DNA of 64,000 nucleotides from contig CATQJL010000112.1 of the NCBI GenBank assembly GCA_958299035.1, positions 41,606,833 through 41,670,832 of the forward strand. Direction: 5' to 3'. This stretch comes from Cylicocyclus nassatus (lineage: Eukaryota; Nematoda; Chromadorea; Rhabditida; Strongylidae). The translations under genes were made by a program, and so were the position numbers. Positions 46,605 through 58,167 of this stretch are shown here, piece by piece. Each line of letters opens with the position of its first letter. Position 1 is the first letter of the stretch. The notes below the pieces were generated by a model. That model was not told where the DNA came from. It searched no databases and worked only from the letters and a program-made list of their open reading frames with translations.

Positions 46605-48361
46605 CTATATTTTCTCATTCTGCTATCTCAGATAATGATGATTGTTTTCCGTGAATGTGGAAATCAACTTTTTGAGCTATACAGTGGGCTCAGAGACAAA
46701 TCCAAAATGTTGCGAAATCTCAAAAAGTACCATCCAGAAGTTCTATAGCCGATTGGATCGATTATCATTCTCTGATACTGTTATGGTAGCACCATCAAAT
46801 TTTCGTGCAAAAGAGCAAGATATTTTTCTTTTCAATTCATATCCCCCTCAATAGGTCTCAATGTCAGTAATCCCACCTTTTCTTCGCAACCCGTTCCGAA
46901 CAAATAAGCGATGAGAACAATTATTGGAAAATTCTGCCGTAACAGAGCCTGCCTAGCTTTGCAGTTCTCAAAGGCTTTTAATATACAATCTAAAACTACA
47001 TCCCGACTCTGCTCAAACAGACGACAGCAGCATGCGTTTGATGCCAAGATTACTAAACAGCGAAGGGACCATCTATGAAGAAATTCTTGCGGGTGTATGT
47101 CAAGAGGCACACTTCTTGATTTCCAGATAAAAAGCGTATTTTCAGTATTTTATGATGTTCTGGAAGTAATTTAATTTCATAACAAGCTAAGTCTCCCATA
47201 CCCGATGCTTTGGTTGCTCGATCTAATTATTTTGAAACAGAATCAAAACATAAGTGTAGGGATCGAAAGCCCGTGAAAATGCAACTAATAGCGCTTTTGT
47301 GTTTATTTCAATCAAGTTTCTTACAAACACCGTCAAACTTAGCTAGTGGCTTACAGCCACGAATCGCTTACATGGCCGGTCGCCTTCGAAATATTAAGAC
47401 AAAAATCATGAACAAGTCCCTTTACGCATGCAAGATCATTTTCATCGAAGTGCGAATTCAAAAAATCAATGAATTTTGTGATTCACTCGCACAGTCACGT
47501 GGCGTACCGCTGCCCAACATGTTATTTAGACTGAGCTCTTCCTGAAGCAAGTTGATTAAATCGAATGTAAGGGGTAACACCAAGCTTCCGAGTTTACACA
47601 CTGGCATATTTCGGTCTTCCGAGGTGAAGAGTGGCCTAGCGAATCTTAAATAACCAGGTTTCGTTAAATTCGGAAAATTCGCCATAAGCCATGCAATTCC
47701 ACGTTGCAATCAAAACGGTAATCGTCATAGCGGTTCTAGAACTTCCGAGAAGTGCAAAGTCTAACTTTGACAGTAGTTGGTAAAGAAATATAGTACCGTC
47801 TTCATGTGTCATCGGTATGTTGCAGTCTCCTTCTTGTAGTAGCAAATAGTGAGATGAAGGCGATTGAGGTTTGAAGTTATCTCGTTTAATAGGTCTACTT
47901 ACCCCGGTCTACCATGGCTTTCGCTTCCCTAACCTAAAGCTTCTTCAGTAATAAAACATGAACCACTGATCCGCCCAAGAATGGGCGCAAATTTTGTAGC
48001 GGTATAGACAGGCTATGAAAGATAACCAATATGGCTTGTAGAGTAGCTTGTTATCTATATAGCAATGCGTCACCTCTGCTTCGCAGAGGCACTAGCCCTA
48101 CTTTCTGTATGCCTTACTCATTCCCGCATAGTAATGACATTGAAACTCAATTTCTCGGGCAATGCAGGCTATCACGAATGATTTATAAAGCTACTCATTC
48201 CGAGAGTGTGTGAGATCGGTATTTTCGCATCTAAAACCACCACAAGTAATCGAAACTCTGAGCCGAGAAATTTCAAAGCAAATTCAACGGTCTTTGCGGT
48301 CCGTCTGCCCTGTATAAAAATCCTCAGCCCGAAGCGACTGCAGATCTTTCGCTTTATATTC

Positions 48362-48513
48362 AAAGACCACCTCCTCAATAACAAAGGACAAAGCAAGGGA
48401 TTTAAAAGTGCTTGTTATGTGCAAAGCCTCAATCAGCGTGGATCGAGGCTTTGCACATAACAAGCACTTTTAGATCCCTTGCTTTGTCCTTTATAATTGA
48501 GGAGGTGGTTTTT
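48362..48513. repeat. Long hairpin: 69-bp arms, 14-bp loop
   Basis: The left arm 48,362-48,430 (ending TTATGTGCAAAGCCTC) and right arm 48,445-48,513 (starting GAGGCTTTGCACATAA) are inverted copies with only about three or four mismatches. The loop is 48,431-48,444. Transcription would give a long, nearly perfect stem, a possible source of small RNAs or a recent fold-back insertion. Confidence 0.92.
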
Positions 48514-50888
48514 GATCACGTTGCCGACGCTTTCCATGCAGACAAGCTCAAGACTGAATTGCACTTTGCCTATGAACACTGCAACACTCTGGACCCTTGC
48601 CAATGCAAACCATATGCCTGTCATTGAGTGCATACACACAGCATTACTCTCTCGACTAGGCGGAGCCTTCCTCTGCACATCTTTGTTGATTCATTAATCG
48701 CAGAGCAGCATTGTAAACGAACAGACAGTCACATCTATCACAAACGGACAAGTACCGTTTCGTTAATATTATAGAAGGATTTTGTTAGGTTGTAAAGAAA
48801 TTTCCCGAGCACACGCGAAATTTTTCTCAAATCGCTGTAACTTCAAGCAGACTGTTCTTTTTGAAAGCTGCGAACCTTTCTGCAAAGGCAATGTTGTCTA
48901 CAAGATTCTAGTTTGCTGGATCCCTCAGCACTTCTTTTCTGGCCATTAGCATACGCAGTATAAAAAAGGTCGACTTATTGCTAGAATTTGGCCTGTTAGT
49001 GCAGGAATTTCTCAGGCATGAAGAGAGCTGGGGAGCTCATACCGGGTAGTTATGTAGAACTCTGCTGCGGCAATTTTAAACTGTGTCACAGTTCTAAAGC
49101 AAAGCCTGTAAAAATTTTTTTCCGGAAAAATTGAAAAATCAGAAATTTGCACCTTGAAAATGCCCCATTTTTGAGTAACTGAGTTTGACGTCTTTATTTT
49201 TTTCACGAAATGAACCCAAACCTTTGATTGCTCCAGAAATTATTGGGGTGTTGTCTTGCACATCTTTTGGGCTCATCACTGAGGAGTGAATAGTATGGTT
49301 TTAACTTGTATTTCGCCTGCCCTTTCAGACATCGATTGCGAAAACAGGTACGGCCGAATCTTTGCGCGTATTGTAAAATCCGAGCAAAGCTGCGATTTTG
49401 AAGCGGACAACCTCTTTACACTGGTCAAACCCTTAAATGGTTTTCTTTGTTCGGTCGAAAAACTGGCAATAGAAAGAAGAATTGGTTATCGGTGCACACA
49501 CTTCCTTTCTTTTGCGGTTGTAGGTCATAGGTCTGACATCGATGAAAAATGTGTGCGAGCGTGGAAAGCTTAAGGATTCTTCTACAGAACCATATAAAAT
49601 TTGTCATATGAATTTAGCCTAGAGCGAAAAAAAGAGCCTGAAAATACAATTTCCAAAACTGCCTGGGAACTTTCTCTACAACCCAATACAAAGTAACTAA
49701 TGAAAATGACTGCAACCGAAATTCAAAACTTGAATATGAAAATTTGAAGTTTTCAGTTATGAAAATGAACTTGGTTTCTCTCAAACATAAATACAGCTTA
49801 AAGGCAGAGTTCACCCAAATTTTCTCTGCCATGTTTTTATCGTTATCGGGTTCCATGGCACTGACTTTGGAGTGGGGTTCAAATCACCGGAAGCTCCAAT
49901 ATTGCCCGTTTCTGAAACCTATTTTGGCAGACGTGACCCGGCGCTAGTCACGTCGCTGCAACAGGAACTCTTGTCGTGTGCAACAGTGCTACATCACAAA
50001 CTGTGCCTCTCGACGTTGCTTGTCATGTTAGAGCACGTCACGGGGCAAGCTGTGCGTGGGTGGAGCGCAAAAAAGGGGCGGAGCGCAAAAAGAATCCAGG
50101 TCCGATCTTCTTTTGTAGGCAACACTAGCGGACCAAACTAACGAGGTTGGTCTACTTTTAGGGTCTGCTAGTAGGAAAAGTAGCATGGGAGCATGGACTG
50201 AGTAGATTTTAGACATATGCTGTCTCTTTAAGCTTTGCTCCCCAAAAAAGCGTTGCGCGTTCTCTTCCATGCACTACTGAAAAATTTTGCTTTCATGAGT
50301 AACACCGATTAAGATGTAGTAGCTTTGAACTCTCAAAACCACTTAAAGGCAACGGTTTTCAATATATAGTGTTTTTGTTTTTTGAAACATGTATTTTCAT
50401 ATTCTTCGTCCAATGCACATGTTTGAGCTTGAAAGGCAGGCCAGTAAAAACCAGAGGTTTGGGTGAAATGGAAATCCTCAATAAGAGAGGTCCATGAGAC
50501 TTGCTTCAACACCGATTATGATTTTGTATACGGTTCAGTTGCTCAGTTTTGGTGGAGGTGTTGCGCAGTAGCACAACTGACAGATAATTTTCTGCGCCAG
50601 TTTGAATGCAAATAATGGCATGCTTTGAGAGGTTTTCAAAAATTGATCACGCGATCGATCAACACTGTTTCATTGGATTTGACAGTGACAGCAGACCCAG
50701 GAAGAGTATCCAAAGTGCTATGGATCAATTCCCTCAGCGCCAAGTTGGCTCGCTCACAAAGCCGCTTCTCAAAAGGTTTTATTATCCGGACACCTTTCCA
50801 TAAGCACCTCAAAGGACAGTACTACGAAAGAAGCTTAATCAAATTAGAGAATGGATCCGTGTTAGTTAGAGCTTTTCGTTGCTAGTGC

Positions 50889-51335
50889 TCAGAATTTGCT
50901 CAAAAAAGAACATTCATACAATGGTATCCCCAAATAGATCCAATCACATGATTGTCTGACACATTTGCACTTACGTGCACAGAACGAAGAACCAAAACAA
51001 GCGCTGATATTACCATCGGGACAATAAGTTATTCGGCTAAAATCATCAGCTAAATAAACGGCTAAACCTCCTCGGTTGACCTTTCCCTTAAATAGCAATT
51101 TGCTATCCACAACTCTGAGGGCTTTCCTGTGCGCCATCGTGCGCTCGTCCCGATCAAGCAATACTTGTGTTCTTTCAAAGCATCTGCCGTAGCTACTTAT
51201 TTTAAATAGTGTTAATTCAATTGAAGCTTCAATGACTAATGAAGTGTATGTCGTAGCCAGCCATAATAGCGTAGACATATTTTTTATAATACAAATCCGC
51301 AGAATCTGATCGCTCCTTGTCACCTCTGCGAGCAA
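50889..51335 (-). pseudogene. Unidentified 148-codon frame, perhaps a retroelement endonuclease remnant
   Basis: This is the longest open frame of the intergenic region. I do not recognise it with certainty. The segment RGGLAVYLADDFS resembles the GG(V/L)xVY(L/V) loop of the endonuclease domain of non-LTR retrotransposons, and the N-terminal LRICIIKNM could correspond to its first strand. No reverse transcriptase follows, so if real it is a fragment. Chance cannot be excluded. Confidence 0.25.
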
Positions 51336-53278
51336 ATGATGAAATTCTTCCTATTTTTCACGAGCGCCAAGAAATAACAACCTTCTGATATTTCTAGTAA
51401 GGACATTCATTATCATGCTTCAGAGCACCACTTTCCGCCAGAAAATGTACGTTGCATTTCAAAAGATTTCCAATCTTTACAACATTGAGGGACAACATTG
51501 CTGAATCTTCGCTGAGACATCCTCTGTAGTTGCTTCGAACACTTCTTAGCGTTTCAACAGTTCTGCGCAAACAGTGTAAGTTAGTGTATAATGTGAAGCA
51601 GTCCAGATAGTAAAATACTCATTGCCTGCCTCTGACATAACTCGGCTTACAGCATGTTCTGCACATAAGTCATGCCCGACACTAGTCACATGATTTCTCA
51701 TCTCAAATTATAGCATGAAGATTTCAGAGTGAGCAACCAATCTTCATCATAGGTGCTGACAGTTGAGGTAGACCATGCACTCTTTGAAACCCTTGTCATT
51801 GGCACACTGCAATGAAGGAATTTTTACCAGTGTTTTTAGTGTATAACATACCATGAAACAGCAATACGCCAATGTTCTAGCAGAAATACTTTGAAACAGT
51901 AATATCTGCTGAGCCATATGTGATTTTTTAGTTTAAAGAATGATTTCAAGCTTACGAAAATAGTTCCGAAAGTTTTTTTCCTCATTTTAAACAAGACAAA
52001 CTTTGGTTAGAGCATAGTATGTTGCCATAAAAATTACGGTCTACCATCACTTGGGCCTTATTGTAGGATAATGGTTGATTGCATCCGTGGCGAAAAACCG
52101 GTACCCACCCTCTGGAAAAATGGGTGTATGTAAAGAGGCGCGATTTTTATTGCCAGATGGACATCAAATAGTACTTAATAAGTGTTTTATAACTCTCTAA
52201 AAGTACTTAAATTTGGAAGGAGATGTATCAGATAGTTGCGTTGGTTGCTTAATCTTGCTTCCTTGGAATCAGTTCAAAAAAGCAATTTTGAAGGGCAAAA
52301 ACCCATGAAAATGCAGTTAAGAAAAAATCCGTAATTAATTCTGTCCGTTTTCCAGGAAAAGCCACCAAGCTCAGCAATTGTTAATGTCAGACACACTTCA
52401 AGCCAATACACTTCCCTGGTAATTTTTGAAGACTCACACAGCACTAAACTGGAGTTTTAAGTTAGTGACAGCGGGAAAAATCGCGCCTCTTGACCATCTC
52501 CCTGGAAAAATTATACATCAGCTTGATTCACAAAAGCTACATTTGAAGCAAACTCTGCGTCTTGATGAAAGGATGTAGTGAAGTTAAAGAGAGGCAATTT
52601 TGCAAACGAGAGAACTCGGAGAGCAATTCACTTATCTACAGGTGAATGGTACTTGTTGACCATGGCCATTCGTGAAAAGAGAACATATCACTAAACACGT
52701 TTCAAAGTGCTGATTTGAAAACTGCCTTCGGCATCTACTCATCGATCGTCTTAAATAGGTTATGAGATTTTCCCAAAATAATTTGTACTATTTCTTAAAC
52801 AAAAACTAGTAAAATCGCTCAAATTTCTTGTTCCGCTCCCCGCAACAACATTTGTAGAAGAGAGCAATTACGTTGAACTTGCATAACTGTCTCAATTGCG
52901 TTTATCCTCAAAGAGCCTAGATATCAGTGATTTTGATATGCTTTAGTATGCAAAAATTATACAAGAAAAAGCTCATATCCTGTTTTAGACAATCGATTAG
53001 CAGATAGCTAAAGCAGATATGCAAGCGTCTAGTGATCTCATAAAGGATAGTCACGGTCACCAAGTACCCTTCCCTTATTAGAGGCACAACAAGTCCATGA
53101 AAGTTACTGAGCATTCGTAAGCACTGTCTCTCAATAAACTGGGACACTTCCTCAGTTTTTTTTCCATATTCGATGATTAAAACTTAAGAAATCGATAACA
53201 TGCATAGGAAGTTAGAGCAATAAATAGAAGCATGAATGGATATGCTAGCTTGCTGCATGAGTTCTGTCATATTTTTGT

Positions 53279-53529
53279 TATCGTTTATTCGTTGACCGTA
53301 ACGACTGCTGACCGCGCGGCGACCGCTGCGCGTGCATGATGTTTTCGTAGAAAAGATGAATAGAAAGAAAACAGAGGATTCTTCTCATCTTTATAATGTA
53401 GAAAAGAAACAAAGAATTCTTCTCATCTTAAGCCACGGTCCAACTTGTCACTTTTTCGCAAGTTTAGAAGGCACGCGTCGCAGTCGCCACGCGGTCGGCA
53501 GTCCGTACGGTCAACGAATGAACGATACC
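53279..53529. mobile_element. TIR element (MITE), about 250 bp
   Basis: Inverted arms of about 55 bp: TATCGTTTATTCGTTGACCG at the left and, on the complement, TATCGTTCATTCGTTGACCG at the right. Both continue through GCGACCGC/GCGACTGC to CGCGTGC. The interior has a degenerate direct duplication with ATTCTTCTCATCTT. GTTCTGTCATATTT just outside the left arm resembles a family B mariner TIR fragment. Confidence 0.85.
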
Positions 53530-53578
53530 TTATATTTGAAGCAGCTCTTTCATTAGATTCTCATATTTAAAAGCAGCG

Positions 53579-53934
53579 TTCAAGCAAATCTGGGCATATG
53601 GGGGATCTCACCTGGACAGTAATTTTGGGACCCTGTAAAAGACTTGCCCAACCGGCAGCTCAGATGCTGTTCTAACGGCTGAAATATTCGCTTCCAAACT
53701 GGACCCAGGATCTTATTTCGCATGGATTCATGGCACACCCAACAGTTTCGCGTGGGTCCTCTCGCGGAAGCATGCAAACACGATGCAAGTCGTCCGATAA
53801 TACGATCCTGGGGTCCAGTTTAGAGGCATATATCTCCGCCGTTAGTGAGTCATTTGCGCTGCCGCTGGCCGTGTCTTAGTTGGGGCCACAAAATTACTTT
53901 CCACGTAAAATCCCCATAAGCCAAATTTGTTTGG
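53579..53934. mobile_element. Fold-back element, about 356 bp
   Basis: The two halves are inverted relatives: TTCAAGCAAATCTGGG at the left corresponds to CCAAATTTGTTTGGA at the right, AGTAATTTTG to CAAAATTACT, and CCAAACTGGACCCAGGATC to GATCCTGGGGTCCAGTTTA. The arms are about 130 bp with scattered mismatches, so the element is older than the 48,362 hairpin. Confidence 0.82.
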
Positions 53935-55490
53935 AGCTGCCTTCAATGCGTAAAGGTTTTTGTCGTCAGAAGAAGCTTGCAGGCCTAGGAGGGTAGGTGG
54001 CCGAGATATGGTTTTTAGTGAAAACATAATCTTGTAAGAAAATCTCTACAATGCTCCCGCAGTTAAATCCTTCTAATGATGAGCGAGTAAGGGCACAACT
54101 GCTTAATATATGCTCTAATTTACTTTTGCTAAACGTGCTGCTTGAAGAATTTGATGTCGAGAATCAACGCTCTATATAAACGTTTTACAGCCAATAACAT
54201 TCTGTGAATAGAGGCAATCGATGAGCCGAAAGTTGTAGGTGAGATTAAAGCAAAAGCTAGCAGAGTCCATACATCAGTAACTCTCCAGCGATCGCGGCAT
54301 TCGTAATAATCTTGTATTTTGAATTGAGGTCATAAATGCATGTACAAAAGCGCAAAAAAGTCGGCCATTTTCATTTGTTCAAAAAATCTCTAGGTACTAA
54401 AGATTCTACGAATTTTTCAGTCAAGAAGTAATCTTCAAAAGCTCTGCTATCCACTATGGCTACTAGATGTGCCTACAAATTCATATAGGGGAGCAGCGCC
54501 CAAAGAAAAACAGCTCTAAAGAAAACGTTGCAAAATTTATGTACTGTTTTCTTTAGAATTTAGTTCTTCTGCAGTGACGTATTCGTAAAGAATATTACTG
54601 ATAGCCAAAAACTTGCCTATCTAGAGTAACTGAATTTATTGGAAAAAGTTGATTTTGCAAGAAGCTGTGATATTTTGAACTTGAGAATTGCAAACGTTCA
54701 GAACTTATCAGCAGATTAATACAATTTAGGACCCACTGCGGAGGTAGATGTCGACATATATCTTTTTATTCGCAATTTTGTAGACATCTAAACGTATGTA
54801 TGAGTGAGGCAATTCATGCGAACTGACGCACATGTAGAACGCTACATACGACTAAATGTCACAGAGCAGCGAAATATCTAAAAGGTAAATCCCACAGGCA
54901 GGTAATGAAACTGATTGAAGCATTGAATTCGAATTTACTTCGAATGAAGTGCAAAGATTTCTGTGCTATCAATACAATTGAGTCCCGCCGTTGACTAGCA
55001 CATACTTGTAAATCCAGTGAGTCAGTTTGGAAGATTTGCAAGTGGAAGAATCTTTCTCAATTTTTTATCAGCGTGGACCTTTGTCTCATGCGGTGGTGGG
55101 TATGGGGGGTATGATATGGTCTGCATACTTCATGCAAAATGGCTGCCAAACTGACCAAGTTATGGGCCGAAGATTCGCGCACGCGCGAGGCGAGCGGCTA
55201 TTTCCATATGAAATTTATGCGGGCAGCCGCGCTCGCTAGCAGCTTTGCTCATAATGATTTGGTAATCATCCAGCATTCGACTATAAAATTACAGCTTAAA
55301 ACGGAAATGAACTTAGCTTCATTAAGAGTTCAGTTTTTGTAGCATGCGGTTTTCGCAAGCGAAAAAGCAGAGATTGGACGTTCTACTGAAATTTATGTCA
55401 CTATTTTTGTTTTTATATTTTTATGACGCATGCTAGGCTCGCTAAGTAGCTCAAGTATTGGTAAGATTTTTTCTACGGATACTCTGACAG
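53935..55490. other. Intergenic, no gene seen
   Basis: Only short frames without domain similarity on either strand; no repeat recognised. Confidence 0.5.
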
Positions 55491-55885
55491 CAGTGGCGGA
55501 ACGAGGAGAAGGGGGAAAGGGACGCGCGCCCCCCTCCCCCAAGAATGGGTCTCGAAATTTTTGAAATTTACTTAAATGGTTATAAAAATATGCAAGTGAC
55601 TTGTTTGTTTCTGTAAACAATTAAAATAACTTTCAGAGTTTTTCAAAAATTCAAATTAGCCTTGTAAAAATTTCCTTTCGAGGCATGGCTGCCGCCACGC
55701 CTCCTTTTTCTGGATTTTAGGGGTTATGGACCCGTAAAAATTTTGGAAAGCACCCCAAAATTTTCTTTGGAGTGTGTGGCTAACGCCACGCACTTTCATT
55801 TGAAAAGCTTTTTTGCCGCTCCCCCCCCCCCCCCTCCCTTCCCCCTCCCCTCCCCCTTCCGCACGGAAGTCTGCGACCGCCACTG
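55491..55885. mobile_element. hAT-type MITE, 395 bp, copy 2
   Basis: It starts CAGTGGCGGAAC and ends CGACCGCCACTG. The flanks TCTGACAG (55,483-55,490) and TTTGACAG (55,886-55,893) form an 8-bp target duplication with one mismatch. It shares the ACTTGTTTGTTTCTGTAAAC block with the 39,373 copy in opposite orientation. Pyrimidine tract and poly-C near the right end. Confidence 0.92.
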
Positions 55886-56477
55886 TTTGACAGCAATCAG
55901 AGGTTTCTTCGATGCCGCACTCAAATCTCTTAAAGTGTAAAGCACAGCCTCTTTCCCTTCTACATACTTTCGTAGAAGCAATTTTATAGAAAATGAAAGC
56001 TCCTCTTTGCAGGGATAGCAAGGCATGGAAGAGGTTGAGATGGAACGATAGTCAGTCCAAAATATGTTTTACATTGTGAACCAACAACTCAAATTTTGGA
56101 AGGCAAGAACTTCACTGTTCGTCTAGGAGATAAAGATATTCTTGTACACTCCTACTACAAGAAGCACACGCACACATATTTTTGAAACGTAGCAAAAAGC
56201 AGCGCAGTTGTAATAATAATCAATCTAATCGAAGGCCTGCAGCTCGCATTTTTTTCACGATCGATATTTTTTTAAGCACACATCCGGTGAAACTCATTTA
56301 AACCATGCACTTGTACCCAGCATAGAAATATTTTCGATTTACAAGCTATTGTTCCACAAGCTGAGCCCATCCAAATTACGTATTGCACAGCTTGTACAAA
56401 AGAAAGTCACGATTCATTGTAGATTTCAATTCTTCAAATCCCGGCAGAGCGTTTATTTGGGTTTTTCAAATTGAAAA
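55886..56477 (+). other. Upstream region of the hyaluronidase gene
   Basis: About 0.6 kb of AT-rich DNA without open frames of note. It should contain the promoter or a trans-splice site of the downstream gene, but I could not identify a specific element. Confidence 0.4.
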
Positions 56478-56673
56478 ATGATCAGCGCCGCAGCCGTAAT
56501 GCCAGTGCTGATGAACGCATTCTCTGTAAGCTCTTTTTATCAAATAAACTCCTTGCATCAAAAGGAATTTCAGACTATATGGGAATATCCGTCGCAGCAG
56601 TGCCACAATAAAACCGTACATGGAGAAAAATACATAATAGATTTCAAGAAGTACAATATCACGACAAATACGA
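56478..56673 (+). CDS. Hyaluronidase exon 1
   Basis: ATG start, then a hydrophobic leader and EFQTIWEYPSQQCHNK, matching the FxVxWNxPSxxC start of GH56 proteins with its first disulphide Cys. The donor ACGA|GTATGT exits in phase 1. The NITT sequon is a candidate N-glycosylation site. Confidence 0.82.
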
Positions 56674-57874
56674 GTATGTGATATGTTACGTATAGCAGAG
56701 TCGCAAAATTGAAAAGATCCTTCTCGCTTTGAAGTGGTGAGAAGAATTAACACGAGGTATAAAAATTTGAAATCTTCATCATCGCTTCAAAGCTCCACAC
56801 AGTAAGTCAGGATGTTTTTATTCTGCACACCGAATTATATTCTTGCTCAATTTACCACACTTATCTTTAGATTTCACATTTAATGGAGACAAAATTGTGA
56901 TATTTTACGAAACAAGCTTTGGACTATACCCATACTTTATAAATTACAGTATGGAGCATCCGGTCAACGGCGGCATACCTCAGGTAATATACATTTGAAG
57001 AAACGACAGATTTCCATAGACTAGTGAGCATTTAGAACTGCAATTTGAAGGCACACCTGGAAAAGGCAAAGAAAGATATCAATAGGAGCATACCCGATAA
57101 AAATTTCAGTGGTTATGCCATAATCGATTTCGAAAAATGGCGCCCTCTGTTTTCCGAAAATGACTGGATGCAGAAAAGAGTAAGATTTGCGTCAGCACGT
57201 ATTGCGAGGCGAATCCGCAGAACGGTATACTAAGTTATTTACTCAAGGTATTTCAAAACGAATCGATACGCAAGTATAGCGGAACTCCTAACGGAACGAA
57301 CATAAGCGAAGCTGCCTATCATAGATTTTACAGGGAAGCTGAAAGCGATTTCAATAAACACGCAAAGTAAGATAGCTGGGACGGAAAGTTGATTGTGGAT
57401 GTAAAATCAGTTAGAATAATAGCTTTTCAGACGATTTTTTCTTCAAACCATTAAATTGGGCAAACGTATGAGGAAAAATGCCAAGTGGGGATTTTATGGC
57501 TTTCCGTATTGCAATTATGACGCAGGGAATGGAACATATGAGTGTCAAGACAAATATAAGAAATGGAATGATGAGTATGCGATTTAAATTAGAATTTTCT
57601 AAGCCCCCATTTTGACGTTTGGTTTAATCAACGTTATCGAAAGTTTCTTGATAGAAATCAAACCGAACAAAGCGTTGAATCCAAAAGTTGAACCAATAAA
57701 AGTCAAATAAGTTGAAAGAAAATAAGTTTTCTACAATGCTTATCTTTTTTTTTTCAAAATAAAAATTTCAGGATGAACTTTATATTCAATGCAAGCCAAG
57801 CGTTGTTCCCGTCTGTATATCTAGGCAACAATATCAAAACGCAGAAGCCAAAACAGCGCTTTTTTTACGTGCAG
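56478..57874 (+). CDS. Hyaluronidase (glycoside hydrolase family 56), 5' part, C-terminus not found
   Basis: Six exons (56,478-56,673; 56,871-56,983; 57,036-57,179; 57,248-57,366; 57,431-57,574; 57,772-57,874) join in frame to 273 codons. GH56 enzymes cleave hyaluronan or chondroitin; nematode members act mainly on chondroitin and are secreted. Seen: a short hydrophobic N-terminus (MISAAAVMPVLMNAFSV), EFQTIWEYPSQQC, FNGDKIVIFYETSFGLYP, GGIPQNCNLKAHLEKAKKDI, the catalytic Asp-x-Glu in YAIIDFEKWRP (about D134 and E136), QNESIRKY, WGFYGFPYCNY and NASQALFPSVYL. Family members are usually 350-450 residues, so roughly the last third is missing. The last exon ends at a good donor (GTGCAG|GTAAGG), but 175 bp on a 3-kb palindromic element begins and no later exon is visible up to 64,000. 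Either the next intron is over 6 kb or the gene is broken. The first ATG is my choice; an upstream leader exon is possible. Confidence 0.9.
56871..56983 (+). CDS. Hyaluronidase exon 2
   Basis: The acceptor is ATCTTTAG and it joins in phase 1 to give NFTFNGDKIVIFYE, then GLYPYF and NGGIPQ. The donor CAG|GTAATA ends in phase 0. (G)xKIxIFYExxxGLYPY and NGGxPQ are GH56 signatures. Confidence 0.93.
57036..57179 (+). CDS. Hyaluronidase exon 3: catalytic Asp and Glu
   Basis: The acceptor is GCATTTAG. It reads NCNLKAHLEKAKKDINRSIP, then FSGYAIIDFEKWRPLFSEND and WMQKR. IDFE carries the acid/base Glu and the Asp that positions the substrate acetamido group. The donor AGA|GTAAGA is in phase 0; reading on past it gives a spurious stop at 57,231. 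Confidence 0.95.
57248..57366 (+). CDS. Hyaluronidase exon 4
   Basis: The acceptor is TTACTCAAG. It reads VFQNESIRKYSGTPNGTNIS then YREAESDFNKHA. QNESI and the xxExxFxxxA pattern are conserved in the family. The donor AAA|GTAAGA, phase 2. Confidence 0.93.
57431..57574 (+). CDS. Hyaluronidase exon 5
   Basis: The acceptor is GCTTTTCAG. It reads RFFLQTIKLGKRMRKNAKWG, then FYGFPYCNY and YECQDKYKKWNDE. WGFYGFPxCxNY is a hallmark GH56 strand with a conserved Cys. The donor GA|GTATGC leaves in phase 2. Confidence 0.95.
57772..57874 (+). CDS. Hyaluronidase exon 6, last one recognised
   Basis: The acceptor is AAATTTCAG. It reads MNFIFNASQALFPSVYLGNN then QRFFYVQ; (T/S)xALFPSxYL is conserved. It ends at GTGCAG|GTAAGG, so a further exon is expected but not seen. 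Confidence 0.93.
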
Positions 57875-58167
57875 GTAAGGTCGCAAAGTTCATCCATCAC
57901 TTACTCACTTGCTTATCGTTGAATTCATACGATTCAGCAATATTCTTGTTGCCTAACTAGTTTTGGGTTTGCAGACTTCACGTATTCAGGGATAGTAATC
58001 TTTTTGTTGGCTTGTTCCGTTCCATGGTCTGTCCAGTTATAATTAACACCAGGGTCAAGCGTGGGGTGTGGCACGCCACACCTGTGGGAGGGTCGTATTG
58101 AGGAGTCAAAAGGGGAGGGGGTCATAGTTGGGTAATCTGATGATAGTGATAACATGATATTCGTATC

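Larger units (their letters stand above)
46605..53278. other. Intergenic region, 6.7 kb
   Basis: No gene was recognised apart from the hairpin at 48,362 and the weak minus-strand frame at 50,889. A small motif CTTAAAGGCAGAGTTCACCC at 49,798 resembles the TIR of the 30,386 element, but I found no partner. Confidence 0.5.

Noticed and set aside
47458..47845. Minus-strand frames that hinted at a retrotransposon endonuclease
   Set aside because: Only a vague ATWNC motif; no continuous similarity.
55656..56026. Minus-strand 121- and 76-codon frames with Gly-rich stretches
   Set aside because: They read through the poly-C/poly-G tract of the hAT MITE.
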